Part shown: one piece after another, positions 1 through 8,826 of the stretch
How positions within the stretch are numbered: position 1 is the stretch's first letter
Layout: every line of letters starts with the position of its first letter
Assembly (NCBI RefSeq): GCF_900106755.1
Contig: NZ_FNNN01000013.1
Location: 1 to 64,000, forward strand
DNA: 64,000 bases
From: Bacteroides faecis MAJ27
GTDB lineage: Bacteria; Bacteroidota; Bacteroidia; Bacteroidales; Bacteroidaceae
Direction: 5' to 3'
Made by a program: the position numbers and the translations under genes
The notes under the pieces: generated by a model
Database searches by the model: none
Told to the model about the DNA's origin: nothing
What the model saw: only the letters and a program-made list of their open reading frames with translations

Positions 1-21
1 ACAAAAACTTTGGGTAATAAC

Positions 22-91
22 AAAGCCCGGGCTTGTGAAAGTCTGGGCTTTGTGCATAAAAAAAGGTTGTGCCAGCGTTTTGACACAACCT
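22..91 (-). terminator. Tandem hairpins ending the isomerase-like gene
   Basis: Two hairpins lie downstream of the minus-strand gene that stops at 132. The inner one pairs AGGTTGTG (64-71) with CACAACCT (84-91). On the minus strand it is followed at once by a run of T (the A run at 58-64), the form of an intrinsic terminator. The outer one pairs AAAGCCC (22-28) with GGGCTTT (45-51) and may be a second stop or serve a gene left of the window. Confidence 0.75.
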
Positions 92-131
92 CTTTATTTT
101 ATGATGAGCCTAAAAGTGTTTTTTAGAATGT

Positions 132-1367
132 TTATTCTGTCCGCTTGCAGGCATTTGCCATGAAGAACTCATTCAATGTATCTTCATAGTTACCATGAAT
201 CATGATGTGATGGTTGCCCAACGGATTTTTCAAGAAATATTCTGCCGGGGTATTCATCCGGATACGTACCTGTGTACGGCACATATTAATATAATTGGTA
301 TTTTCGGTCAGTGTTCCTGTAGACAGATAATATTCATCCAGACATTCACCACCACATTTAATGACCGTTACATCTCCGGTGGGAAGTAGTCCTTGTATGG
401 CTATTCCTTTTTCCGTCTCAAAATGATTACGGATGATATATCTTTCCGTTTGTTGCAGTCCTACGGTGCAATGTGCTAATATCAGTTCGTTTGTCCGGGT
501 ATTGATCATAGAAGGATTTGCCATGAAACCTTCTTTGGTTGTAAGTGCTTTGACAGCCAGAAGGGTGAAGATGGATTGAAGGTCTCCTTCACATCCTGCC
601 ATTATTCCGTCGTCATTCAATAAGGATAATGCCAGGCAACCGGTAGTGTCTATCTGCTCGATCAACTTGAAGCAACTTAAAGTCAGTGCTTCCAGCTTTT
701 CTTCTTTACATATCTTCTTTATCGCCCGGTATAATCGCATAGCCTTGATTAAATCTTCAGGACTTCCCTCGCGACAAGCAAGAGCTTGCGAAGCAACGGC
801 AGCACACGATGCACCTACTTCTTCATCTGTAATTTGTTGAAAATGTTCATAGACTCGTTCCAGTGGAATATCTATGTATTCGATGCCCCAGCGGCGCTTA
901 GCCAAAAGATAGTCAACATTACTGGCAACCAACCAGGAAGAAGGAGTACCGATGACGCCTATACGTTTACCAAACAAAGAACGCTGTGCCCGGAAATTGT
1001 TATAAAGTATATGTACCCTTTGAACGATAGACGGGAGTTCACCATGAAGAATTTCGCTCTTCATTCCCCTTCCCCGCAACCAAGTTGATATTTCCAGTGC
1101 TGCAGCAAGTGAGTTCTGCATGCCGTCTGCTAACAAAATGGCAGGTCGGGGCAGACGTTCGAAATGCTGGATAACCAGTCTTTCCACTCCTCCGGTAGCG
1201 ACAAAAATGATCTTGAAATCATCACTGTTCAGCTTATCCATATCTTGATAATCGATGAGCCTTACAGTATAATATTTTTCAAGCTCACTCAAAATAGCTT
1301 CGTGTGAACTACGCAACGAGGCTTGTTTATGTAGTATTGAAGCGAATGCGATAAGGTGTATGGTCAT
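132..1367 (-). CDS. L-fucose/L-arabinose isomerase-like protein
   Basis: 411-residue cytoplasmic protein resembling the L-fucose isomerase and related proteins group (COG2407 type). It has an N-terminal alpha/beta half with a phosphate- or sugar-binding-like segment (FVATGGVERL near residue 55), a middle stretch with FGKRIGVIGTPSSWL near residue 135, and a C-terminal half rich in Cys, Asp and Glu (MAGCEGDLQS, KCGGECLDEYY, then NHHIMIHGNYED), as in the metal-binding C-terminal domain of these isomerases. The substrate cannot be read from the sequence. It is divergent from the aminotransferase gene, with a shared 180-bp intergenic region. The ATG at 1367 is the natural start. The family call is from pattern recognition only. 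Confidence 0.6.
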   Translation of the reverse strand: MTIHLIAFASILHKQASLRSSHEAILSELEKYYTVRLIDYQDMDKLNSDDFKIIFVATGGVERLVIQHFERLPRPAILLADGMQNSLAAALEISTWLRGRGMKSEILHGELPSIVQRVHILYNNFRAQRSLFGKRIGVIGTPSSWLVASNVDYLLAKRRWGIEYIDIPLERVYEHFQQITDEEVGASCAAVASQALACREGSPEDLIKAMRLYRAIKKICKEEKLEALTLSCFKLIEQIDTTGCLALSLLNDDGIMAGCEGDLQSIFTLLAVKALTTKEGFMANPSMINTRTNELILAHCTVGLQQTERYIIRNHFETEKGIAIQGLLPTGDVTVIKCGGECLDEYYLSTGTLTENTNYINMCRTQVRIRMNTPAEYFLKNPLGNHHIMIHGNYEDTLNEFFMANACKRTE

Positions 1368-1488
1368 TATGATATTGTTTTAAGTTTTCTGTATTACAAA
1401 TGTATAGCTTTCTTTTCAAATTACCATAAGGTTTTTAACCTTGCTAAGGTTTTTAAAGTTTTTATGTCTCTGTATTCAAATAATTGCG

Positions 1489-1496
1489 TACATTTG
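1489..1496 (+). promoter_or_regulatory. -7 box upstream of the aminotransferase
   Basis: TACATTTG matches the Bacteroides -7 consensus TAnnTTTG, about 50 bases before the ATG at 1548. No good TTTG -33 element lies 19-21 bases upstream, only T-rich sequence. Prediction only. Confidence 0.45.
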
Positions 1497-1547
1497 CAGC
1501 TCCAAGTTAAATAGTAAATAGTAAATTGTAAAATAGTCAATAAAATT

Positions 1548-2747
1548 ATGCCGACCATATCCATTCGCGGAAACGAGATGCCTGCATCTCCTATCAGAAA
1601 GCTGGCTCCATTGGCAGACGCTGCCAAGCAACGGGGAGTCCATGTGTTTCACCTGAATATCGGACAGCCTGATCTGCCCACTCCTCAGGCCGCGATTGAC
1701 GCGATACGCAATATTGATCGTAAAGTACTGGAATATAGCCCCAGTGCCGGAAACCGTAGCTATCGCGAGAAACTAGTAGGATATTATGCAAAGTTCAACA
1801 TCAACCTGACGGCTGACGATATAATTATTACATCAGGAGGTTCGGAAGCGGTACTTTTCTCCTTCCTTTCCTGTTTGAATCCGGGTGATGAAATCATAGT
1901 TCCGGAACCTGCATACGCCAATTATATGGCATTTGCCATTTCTGCTGGAGCAAAGATCCGTACGATTGCCACGACCATTGAAGAAGGGTTTTCTCTGCCG
2001 AAAGTGGAGAAATTCGAAGAATTGATCAACGAACGTACCAAAGCGATTCTGATTTGCAACCCGAATAATCCGACAGGATATCTGTATACCCGTCGTGAAA
2101 TGAATCAGATTCGGGATTTGGTGAAGAAGTATGACCTCTTCCTCTTTTCGGATGAAGTATATCGTGAATTTATTTATACCGGTTCCCCTTATATCTCTGC
2201 CTGCCATTTGGAAGGTATTGAGAATAATGTCGTACTGATCGATTCTGTTTCAAAACGTTATTCCGAATGTGGTATTCGCATCGGTGCTTTGATTACCAAG
2301 AACAAAGAGATACGTGATGCTGTTATGAAGTTCTGTCAGGCTCGTTTGAGTCCTCCTTTAATCGGACAGATAGCTGCTGAGGCCTCTCTGGATGCTCCGG
2401 AAGAATATTCACGGGAGACGTATGATGAATACGTGGAACGTCGTAAATGCCTGATTGACGGATTGAACCGTATTCCGGGTGTTTATTCTCCAATTCCGAT
2501 GGGGGCTTTCTATACTGTAGCCAAACTTCCTGTAGATGATTCGGATAAGTTCTGTGCCTGGTGTCTTTCTGATTTTGAATATGAAGGGCAAACTGTATTT
2601 ATGGCTCCGGCTTCTGGTTTTTATACTACCCCGGGCTCAGGTATCAATGAAGTCCGTATCGCCTACGTATTGAAGAAAGAAGATTTGAACCGTGCGCTTT
2701 TTATTTTGCAGAAGGCTTTGGAAGCGTATCCGGGAAGAACGGAATAA
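1548..2747 (+). CDS. PLP-dependent class I/II aminotransferase
   Basis: 399-residue fold-type I aminotransferase of the aspartate/aromatic aminotransferase family, transferring amino groups between amino acids and 2-oxo acids in the cytoplasm. Visible motifs: the substrate-loop segment HLNIGQPDLPTP near residue 35, the cofactor-binding TSGGSEAV near residue 97, CNPNNPTGYLYT near residue 170, SDEVYREF near 203, and the Schiff-base lysine K236 in DSVSKRYSECGIRIG. The length is normal for the family and the gene is complete. Specificity cannot be assigned. It stands alone, with its own -7 box upstream and an inverted-repeat intergenic region downstream. Confidence 0.85.
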   Translation: MPTISIRGNEMPASPIRKLAPLADAAKQRGVHVFHLNIGQPDLPTPQAAIDAIRNIDRKVLEYSPSAGNRSYREKLVGYYAKFNINLTADDIIITSGGSEAVLFSFLSCLNPGDEIIVPEPAYANYMAFAISAGAKIRTIATTIEEGFSLPKVEKFEELINERTKAILICNPNNPTGYLYTRREMNQIRDLVKKYDLFLFSDEVYREFIYTGSPYISACHLEGIENNVVLIDSVSKRYSECGIRIGALITKNKEIRDAVMKFCQARLSPPLIGQIAAEASLDAPEEYSRETYDEYVERRKCLIDGLNRIPGVYSPIPMGAFYTVAKLPVDDSDKFCAWCLSDFEYEGQTVFMAPASGFYTTPGSGINEVRIAYVLKKEDLNRALFILQKALEAYPGRTE

Positions 2748-2760
2748 GGAATAGATTAAT

Positions 2761-2882
2761 AAGTATTAAGTATTAACCGTAGACGCTGATTGGCGTATGA
2801 TGTATTATAAGGTAATGTCTTAATGCTTAATAAATACTTAATCCCTAATCTCTAAATAAGCTGCGGCTAATACTTAATACCT
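2761..2882. repeat. Long-range inverted repeat between two genes
   Basis: AAGTATTAAGTATTAACCG (2761-2779) is the near-exact reverse complement of 2864-2882 (17 of 19 bases). About 84 bases lie between the arms, with further TAAGTATT/AATACTTA copies inside and just outside. It could fold into a cruciform or a long RNA hairpin in the leader of the downstream permease. No coding potential was seen here. Confidence 0.6.
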
Positions 2883-2903
2883 ATTACTTAATATTTAAAA
2901 GAA

Positions 2904-4148
2904 TTGTCGTTATCTCTTTTTATAGCTCGTCGTATTTATCGCGAAAGCGATGGTGGAAAGCAGGTTTCACGTCCTGCGGTCCTCATTGCTATGGCCGGTA
3001 TTGCTATCGGGCTGGCTGTTATGATTATTGCGGTGGCAGTAGTTATAGGGTTTAAAAGTGAGGTAAGGAATAAAGTGATCGGATTCGGGTCACACATTCA
3101 GATAGCGAACCTGGATGCGGTTAATTCTTATGAGACTCATCCGATAGCGGTAGGCGACAGCATGATGACTGCTCTTTCCAGCTATCCCGAAGTAAGCCAT
3201 GTGCAACGTTATTCCACAAAGCCGGGGATGATAAAAACGGATGATGCTTTTCAAGGAATGGTCTTGAAAGGTGTCGGACCGGAGTTTGATCCTGGTTTTA
3301 TGCAAGAGTATCTGGTGGAAGGAGAGATTCCTGTGTTCAGCGATTCGGTTTCCAGTAATCAGGTACTTATCTCCAAGGCATTGGCTACCAAAATGAAGTT
3401 GAAGCTGGGGGATAAGATATATACCTATTATATCCAGGATAATATTCGTGCCCGACGTTTGACGATTGCAGGTATTTATCAGACCAATTTTTCCGAATAT
3501 GATAACCTCTTTTTATTGACGGACCTTTATTTAGTAAATCGCCTGAATGGCTGGCAGCCGGAGCAGGTGAGTGGAGTAGAGTTGCAGGTGCATAACTATG
3601 ATAAGCTGGAAGATATAACTTATGAAATAGCAGTTGACACTGACAACCAGCGGGATGAGTTTGGCGGTATATATTATGTACGCAACATAGAACAACTGAA
3701 TCCTCAAATATTTGAATGGTTGAATTTGCTTGATCTTAATGTATGGGTAATCCTTTTTCTGATGATTGGAGTTGCTGGCTTTACCATGATTTCCGGTTTG
3801 CTGATTATTATCATAGAACGAACTAATATGATCGGAATATTAAAGGCTCTGGGAGCTGATAATTTTACGATTCGCAAGACTTTTCTTTGGTTTGCAGTCT
3901 TTCTTATTGGTAAAGGAATGCTTTGGGGAAATGTAATTGGACTGGCATTCTGCTTTATTCAATCTCAATTTGGAATATTCAAACTTGATCCGGAGAATTA
4001 TTATGTGGATACAGTATCGGTTTCTTTCAATATTTGGTTCTTCCTTTTGATTAATGCAGGTACTTTGCTGGCATCCGTCCTGATGCTGATTGGCCCTTCT
4101 TTCCTAATAACAAAGATCAATCCTGCAAGTTCCATGCGATACGAGTAA
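2904..4148 (+). CDS. LolC/LolE-type ABC transporter permease
   Basis: 414-residue inner-membrane permease of the FtsX/LolC-E (MacB-like) family. Layout: one N-terminal membrane helix (about residues 27-50), a large periplasmic domain (about 51-275), then three C-terminal helices (about 275-305, 325-355 and 370-400). In lipoprotein-release systems such proteins pair with a LolD ATPase, but no ATPase gene is adjacent. The reading frame is closed by a stop at 2889 and the first Met is at residue 30, inside the first helix, so TTG at 2904 is the most likely start; it gives the usual N-terminus LSLFIARRIYR. Confidence 0.8.
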   Translation: MSLSLFIARRIYRESDGGKQVSRPAVLIAMAGIAIGLAVMIIAVAVVIGFKSEVRNKVIGFGSHIQIANLDAVNSYETHPIAVGDSMMTALSSYPEVSHVQRYSTKPGMIKTDDAFQGMVLKGVGPEFDPGFMQEYLVEGEIPVFSDSVSSNQVLISKALATKMKLKLGDKIYTYYIQDNIRARRLTIAGIYQTNFSEYDNLFLLTDLYLVNRLNGWQPEQVSGVELQVHNYDKLEDITYEIAVDTDNQRDEFGGIYYVRNIEQLNPQIFEWLNLLDLNVWVILFLMIGVAGFTMISGLLIIIIERTNMIGILKALGADNFTIRKTFLWFAVFLIGKGMLWGNVIGLAFCFIQSQFGIFKLDPENYYVDTVSVSFNIWFFLLINAGTLLASVLMLIGPSFLITKINPASSMRYE

Positions 4149-4223
4149 TCCCTTCTTTTTCTTTTCTTTTTTTGCTGCAAAAATAATTTAGACTCTTACG
4201 TGATGTAGAGTGAATAATATGTC

Positions 4224-4231
4224 TATATTTG
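4224..4231 (+). promoter_or_regulatory. -7 box upstream of the ATP-grasp gene
   Basis: TATATTTG matches the Bacteroides -7 consensus, 48 bases before the ATG at 4279. No clear TTTG lies at -33. Confidence 0.45.
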
Positions 4232-4278
4232 CGCCCAATTTACTTAATATCCTCTTGTAGGTTTAATTTTTAACCATT

Positions 4279-5745
4279 ATGAATAATGTGTTAATTCTGT
4301 TGGATAATCCGGATGACTGGAAACCGTATTGTGAGACAAAAAGTATCCTGACTGTTTCCGACTATCTGAAGAACAAGCCGGTTGAAAAAGACCGGAAGTT
4401 AGTTATTAATCTTAGCAATGATTACAGCTATAATTCCGAAGGGTATTATTGTTCGTTGCTTGCCCAAACGAGAGGACAACGGGTGATTCCCGATGTTGAT
4501 ATCATCAATAAACTGGAGACAGGGACAGGGATCCGTATGGATCGTAGCCTGCAGGCATTGTGTTATCAGTGGATTCAGAAGAATGGGATCAAAAGTGATA
4601 TCTGGTATCTGAATATCTATTTCGGGAAATGCCGTGAGAAAGGGTTGGAAAGAGTAGCCCGTTTTATTTTCGAGAATTATCCCTGTCCATTACTGAAAGT
4701 TGCCCTGAATACTCATCCTAAGAATCAGATTGAAAGTGTTCAGTTTTTGCCTTTGAACCGGTTGGATGATGAGGAACAGGACTTCTTTGCTAATACACTC
4801 GATAATTTTAATAAGAAGATATGGCGTGCGCCTAAGTCGACAAAAGTTCCCAGATATAGTTTGGCAGTACTCATTGATCCGAAAGAAAAATTTCCGCCTA
4901 GTAACAAAGGGGCTTTGCATAAGCTGTCCGAAGTAGCCAAGAAGATGAATATTCATGTTGAAATGATTACGGAAGATGATGCTATGCGCTTGCTGGAGTT
5001 TGATGCGCTGTTTATCCGTACGACGACATCACTGAATCACTATACATTCCATTTGTCGCAGTTGGCTGCACAAAATGGAATGGTAGTTATTGATGATCCG
5101 TTGTCTATTATCCGGTGTACGAATAAGGTTTATCTGAAAGAACTTTTTGAGAAAGAAAAGATTTCGGCACCGAAGTCTACATTGATTTTCCAGTCCAATA
5201 AAAATTCGTTCGAACAGATAAGCGAGCAGGTAGGTGCTCCTTTCATTTTGAAGATACCGGACGGTTCTTATTCCATTGGGATGAAAAAAGTATCCAATGA
5301 AGAAGAGCTGAAAACCAGCCTTGAAGTCCTTTTCGAGAAGTCGGCTATCTTATTGGCACAGGCGTTTACGCCTACGGAGTTTGATTGGCGTGTTGGTTTG
5401 TTGAATGGAGTACCTTTGTATGCCTGCAAGTACTACATGGCAAAAGGACATTGGCAGATTTATTGCCATTATGATTCGGGAAGGAGCCGCTGTGGATTAG
5501 TGGATACGATTCCTATCTATCAAGTACCACGTGTGGTATTGGATACAGCGATAAAAGCTGCCAATCTCATAGGAAAAGGTTTGTATGGAGTAGACTTGAA
5601 AATGGTGGATGATAAGGCTTACGTTATTGAAATCAATGATAATCCGAGTATTGACCATGAATTGGAAGATGCGATTATCGGTGACGAAATGTATTATCGT
5701 CTGCTGAATCACTTTGAGCAGGCTTTGGATATGAAACATTATTAG
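4279..5745 (+). CDS. RimK-like ATP-grasp ligase with RLAN-type N-domain
   Basis: 488-residue cytoplasmic ATP-grasp enzyme. The N-terminal ~190 residues look like the RimK-like ATP-grasp N-terminal (RLAN) domain. The C-terminal half is ATP-grasp: EKISAPKSTLIF and PFILKIPDGSYSIGM (about 295-345), YACKYYMAKGHWQIY near 380, and the metal-binding VIEINDNPSIDHE near 455. Members ligate an amino acid or amine to a carboxylate, as RimK adds glutamate to S6; the substrate here is unknown. The stop overlaps the region of the next start (GNAT gene), indicating translational coupling. Pairing of such ligases with acetyltransferases has been noted in comparative-genomic work and suggests a small modified-peptide pathway. 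Confidence 0.75.
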   Translation: MNNVLILLDNPDDWKPYCETKSILTVSDYLKNKPVEKDRKLVINLSNDYSYNSEGYYCSLLAQTRGQRVIPDVDIINKLETGTGIRMDRSLQALCYQWIQKNGIKSDIWYLNIYFGKCREKGLERVARFIFENYPCPLLKVALNTHPKNQIESVQFLPLNRLDDEEQDFFANTLDNFNKKIWRAPKSTKVPRYSLAVLIDPKEKFPPSNKGALHKLSEVAKKMNIHVEMITEDDAMRLLEFDALFIRTTTSLNHYTFHLSQLAAQNGMVVIDDPLSIIRCTNKVYLKELFEKEKISAPKSTLIFQSNKNSFEQISEQVGAPFILKIPDGSYSIGMKKVSNEEELKTSLEVLFEKSAILLAQAFTPTEFDWRVGLLNGVPLYACKYYMAKGHWQIYCHYDSGRSRCGLVDTIPIYQVPRVVLDTAIKAANLIGKGLYGVDLKMVDDKAYVIEINDNPSIDHELEDAIIGDEMYYRLLNHFEQALDMKHY

Positions 5746-5747
5746 TG

Positions 5748-6200
5748 ATGGAACAGACCGTACACCTTCGCAAAGCAAATTTGAGGGATATTCCTGCTAT
5801 TCTGGAAATAGAGCAGGAATGTTTCCGGGAAGATAGTTTCTCGCGGGAACAGTTTGCCTATCTGATCGGTCGTTCAAAAGGAACCTTTTATGTGGTGGTA
5901 GAGCAAGAGCAGATTATAGCTTATATCTCGTTGTTGCTTCATGCGGGAACTCGCTATCTGAGAATATATTCGATAGCTGTCCATCCGGATTTCAGAGGTC
6001 GGAAACTGGGGCAGTTACTGATGGAACAGACGATTGCTACAGCTCATGACTGTAAGGCGGCAAAGATTACACTCGAAGTGAAAGTTACAAATACTCCTGC
6101 TATCAGGCTATATATGAAAAATGGCTTTATTCCCGTGGGAGTAAAGCCAGCCTATTATCATGATGGTTCGGATGCGATTTATATGCAGCGAACCCTGTAA
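5748..6200 (+). CDS. GNAT N-acetyltransferase
   Basis: About 150 residues, the full size of a single GNAT domain. The acetyl-CoA-binding motif A is present (IAVHPDFRGRKLGQLL near residue 85), followed by the C-terminal TNTPAIRLYMKNGF segment typical of RimI-like enzymes. The ATG at 5748 is chosen over an in-frame GTG at 5745 that overlaps the stop of the preceding ATP-grasp gene. The tight spacing says the two are co-translated and probably act on the same substrate. Acceptor unknown. Confidence 0.8.
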   Translation: MEQTVHLRKANLRDIPAILEIEQECFREDSFSREQFAYLIGRSKGTFYVVVEQEQIIAYISLLLHAGTRYLRIYSIAVHPDFRGRKLGQLLMEQTIATAHDCKAAKITLEVKVTNTPAIRLYMKNGFIPVGVKPAYYHDGSDAIYMQRTL

Positions 6201-6213
6201 TCTATATGATTGC

Positions 6214-7386
6214 TTATCTTCTCATAAAATCTCCTTTTCTCCGGAAAGAACGGTAGAGTTTAAATCTAAGTGACTGGATGGGTTGGAGAATATCGAATAC
6301 CGGCAGAGAGAAATAATATTTTCTGCCTCCGCCCATTTCTTTGGCTGTTTGATTGATGACGACTGCCTGTACAATATAACGGAATATCCATATCAATAAT
6401 GCAATTCCGGCAGACAGCCAGTGTAAATGGAGGATACCGATTACAATACCCGCTATACAGACAGCGTAAAACAGTAAACGGGAGAAAGTTTCAAATCCTG
6501 ATAAATAGCGTTGTATGCCGCGATAATAGCGTGCGGTAGCCATGTAGCTAATCTTTTCTTCCTTCCATTCTTTGTAGTTATATACAGGTTGTATCCGCAT
6601 GGTTGCATTGATATCCGTTTCTACCCGTGTGTTTGATGGAGTCGCTATCTGGTTGATGAACAGATCATCTTCTCCGCGTTGCAGATTCAGGTAAGTGGAG
6701 TAACCTTTTCTTTGGAAGAATAATTCTTTCCGATAAGCCATGTTACGTCCGATACCCATATATGGCTTTCCTGCCAGTGCAAAACACAAATAACGCAGGG
6801 ATTGGAATAAAGTGTCAAAAGCCACCCGTTTGTGTAGCCATCCTTTGGTCCGGTCGTAACCGCTATATCCCAGCACTATTTGAGTCTGTGAAGTGAAATT
6901 GCGTGCCATTAGTTTAAGCCATTGTCGACTGGCAGGCATACAATTTGTTTCTGTAAATACTAACCAGTCATGTTTACTGGCTTTGATACCTAGCGTTAAG
7001 GCTAGTTTCTTGTGGCTGATATAGCGTGCACTGTCAGGAGTAAAGCTATGGTAGAGATGAGGGTATTTCTCTTCCATAAATCCCAATACATCCTCTGTTT
7101 CATCTGTAGAAGCATCGTTGATAACAATCACTTCGAACTGCGGATAGTCTTGTTCGAGAATGGAAGGTAAGATTTTACGTAAGTTATCAGCTTCATTTCG
7201 TGCACAAAGTATTACGGAAAGTGGAGGCATTTCCTGTGTGAAATGCACTTCTTCTTTGCGTACAGCTTTATTGCGGATATGTATTCGATTATACAAGCCG
7301 AAATAATAAATGAGCTGAATGATAAAAAGAATACCTGCCGCTGATAAAAGAATCAGTTCAACAGTGTTGAATGTAAATGCTTCCAT
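6214..7386 (-). CDS. Membrane-anchored GT2 family glycosyltransferase
   Basis: 390 residues: one N-terminal membrane helix (about 9-30), a cytoplasmic GT-A domain starting with PLSVILCARNEADNL (near residue 54) and VIVINDASTDET (near 88), and two to three C-terminal helices (about 300-350). RGEDDLFI near residue 240 fits the catalytic ED region. The metal-binding segment that usually reads as D-x-D is FTETNCMPAS here, so one or both acidic residues differ from the usual pattern. The product is probably an envelope glycolipid or polysaccharide, not identifiable from sequence. Minus strand, 57 bases after the AI-2E-family gene, so the two may share a transcript. Confidence 0.75.
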   Translation of the reverse strand: MEAFTFNTVELILLSAAGILFIIQLIYYFGLYNRIHIRNKAVRKEEVHFTQEMPPLSVILCARNEADNLRKILPSILEQDYPQFEVIVINDASTDETEDVLGFMEEKYPHLYHSFTPDSARYISHKKLALTLGIKASKHDWLVFTETNCMPASRQWLKLMARNFTSQTQIVLGYSGYDRTKGWLHKRVAFDTLFQSLRYLCFALAGKPYMGIGRNMAYRKELFFQRKGYSTYLNLQRGEDDLFINQIATPSNTRVETDINATMRIQPVYNYKEWKEEKISYMATARYYRGIQRYLSGFETFSRLLFYAVCIAGIVIGILHLHWLSAGIALLIWIFRYIVQAVVINQTAKEMGGGRKYYFSLPVFDILQPIQSLRFKLYRSFRRKGDFMRR

Positions 7387-7442
7387 TGAATTAAAGTGTC
7401 GTTTTTACGACTGCAAAAGTACGCATTTTTTTGGTAGCTCCG

Positions 7443-8468
7443 TCATCTCGAAGGAAGGTTATTTCGTAAATCCAGATATTCTTTCTTGAACATGTCAACA
7501 AAGAGAAAGAATAGTGAGAGTAGTAACGGACCAAAGATAACTCCCATAAAACCGAATAGCGGCAAGCCAATTACAACTCCGAATATGGTAATCAGTGGAT
7601 GGGTATCGGCCATTTTCTTTTGCAGAATAAATCGGATCAGGTTATCAGATTGTGATACGACTATTGCTCCGTAGGCAGCGAGTCCGATAGCATTGAACCA
7701 GTCTCCGGTTACAGCAAGATAAGCGGCTACGGGAAACCATATCAGGGCAGTTCCTACCATCGGAATGATGGTGGCAAAGCAGGTAAGAAATCCCAGAATT
7801 AATATGTTCGGTGCTCCGAAGATGAGATATCCTATCATGGCTACTCCTCCTTGGATGATTGCTAATAGCGGGATGCCGATAGCGTTGGAACGTACAATCA
7901 TGTTAATCTCATGAATAACTTCCTGTGTGTTTGCTTCATTAAATGGCAAAATATCATTCACATAAGCCTCCATTTTTTTTCCTCCTATCAGCATAAAGTA
8001 TAGTACGAATACCATGACAAACAGATTGATGGCAAGGCTGCTGATGCTTTCCATAATGATCTGTCCGATGCGGGGAAGGATGGAGACAATGAATGATATG
8101 GTATCTTTCCCTAATACATCGTAACCGGTTTTTTCTTTGATAAACTCTGCCACTTGCTGCATAGGAGCGATGAATGTTTGAGGGTCCAGATTGATATCTT
8201 GAAGTTTGCTTACCAATAGCCAGACGGTTAATCCAAGTGGTACCAAAAATACCATAACCGTTTCTGCTGTGATCAGTAATGCGGCAACACTGCGTTTTAT
8301 TTTCCATCTTTCTGTCAGGTGTGCCATTTGTTTACGTACTAGAATATAAATAGTGAGTGCTCCCAACAATCCCCCTAGAAAAGGGGTGATTTGACGGAAG
8401 ATGATGATTCCCATAAATAGTATGATGACGATGAGGGAATATTTCCAGTATTGTTCTTTGATGCTCAT
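7443..8468 (-). CDS. AI-2E family transporter / PerM-like permease
   Basis: 341-residue polytopic membrane protein with the usual layout of the AI-2E/PerM/UPF0118 family: two N-terminal hydrophobic segments (about 12-45), a third at about 65-85, a soluble loop with QDINLDPQTF, and a dense C-terminal membrane block (about 145-330) with GIPLLAIIQGGVAMIGY and GTALIWFPVAAYLAVTGD. The ending GVIFGPLLLSLFFLFVDMFKKEY is characteristic. Despite the family name, few members are shown to export AI-2; some are ion antiporters. The function here is therefore unassigned. Confidence 0.8.
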   Translation of the reverse strand: MSIKEQYWKYSLIVIILFMGIIIFRQITPFLGGLLGALTIYILVRKQMAHLTERWKIKRSVAALLITAETVMVFLVPLGLTVWLLVSKLQDINLDPQTFIAPMQQVAEFIKEKTGYDVLGKDTISFIVSILPRIGQIIMESISSLAINLFVMVFVLYFMLIGGKKMEAYVNDILPFNEANTQEVIHEINMIVRSNAIGIPLLAIIQGGVAMIGYLIFGAPNILILGFLTCFATIIPMVGTALIWFPVAAYLAVTGDWFNAIGLAAYGAIVVSQSDNLIRFILQKKMADTHPLITIFGVVIGLPLFGFMGVIFGPLLLSLFFLFVDMFKKEYLDLRNNLPSR

Positions 8469-8684
8469 ATCGTGTATTTAGTTATTCTACTTTATAAACA
8501 AAAGAACTATGAAAAAGGTTTGGATATCCGGTGTGAGGTTTAAGATAGACAAGTGTTCTTTGGGCTGACGGTATTTCAGATTCTGTCAGGCATTAGTTAA
8601 TATCCAAATGAATTATGTTAAATGTTAACGAATCTGCTGCTTTTATTAAACCATGTTATAAGATGCTCCGCTCTGCTCCGGAAA

Positions 8685-8788
8685 TTTGGAGATATGCGGA
8701 AAGTCCGTATCTTTGTAGTGTGTTTTTCATAGTATTAGATTTAAGGTTAACAAAAAGATTGGCTGTCTGGGATAGATAGCCTTTTTTT
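8685..8788 (+). ncRNA. Candidate small RNA or terminated leader
   Basis: The 358-bp gap between the AI-2E gene and the next gene holds a well-formed Bacteroides promoter, TTTG (8685-8688), 19 bases, then TATCTTTG (8708-8715). About 50 bases on is an intrinsic terminator: GGCTGTCT (8761-8768) pairs with AGATAGCC (8774-8781), followed by seven T. No plus-strand gene lies upstream for this terminator to serve. The unit would make an RNA of roughly 65 nt starting near 8722. Alternatively it is an attenuator for the secreted-protein gene at 8827. The rest of the gap shows nothing recognisable. Confidence 0.45.
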
Positions 8789-8826
8789 ATGCCTTTTTTT
8801 GTATATTTGAGGGACTTAAAACTTGA

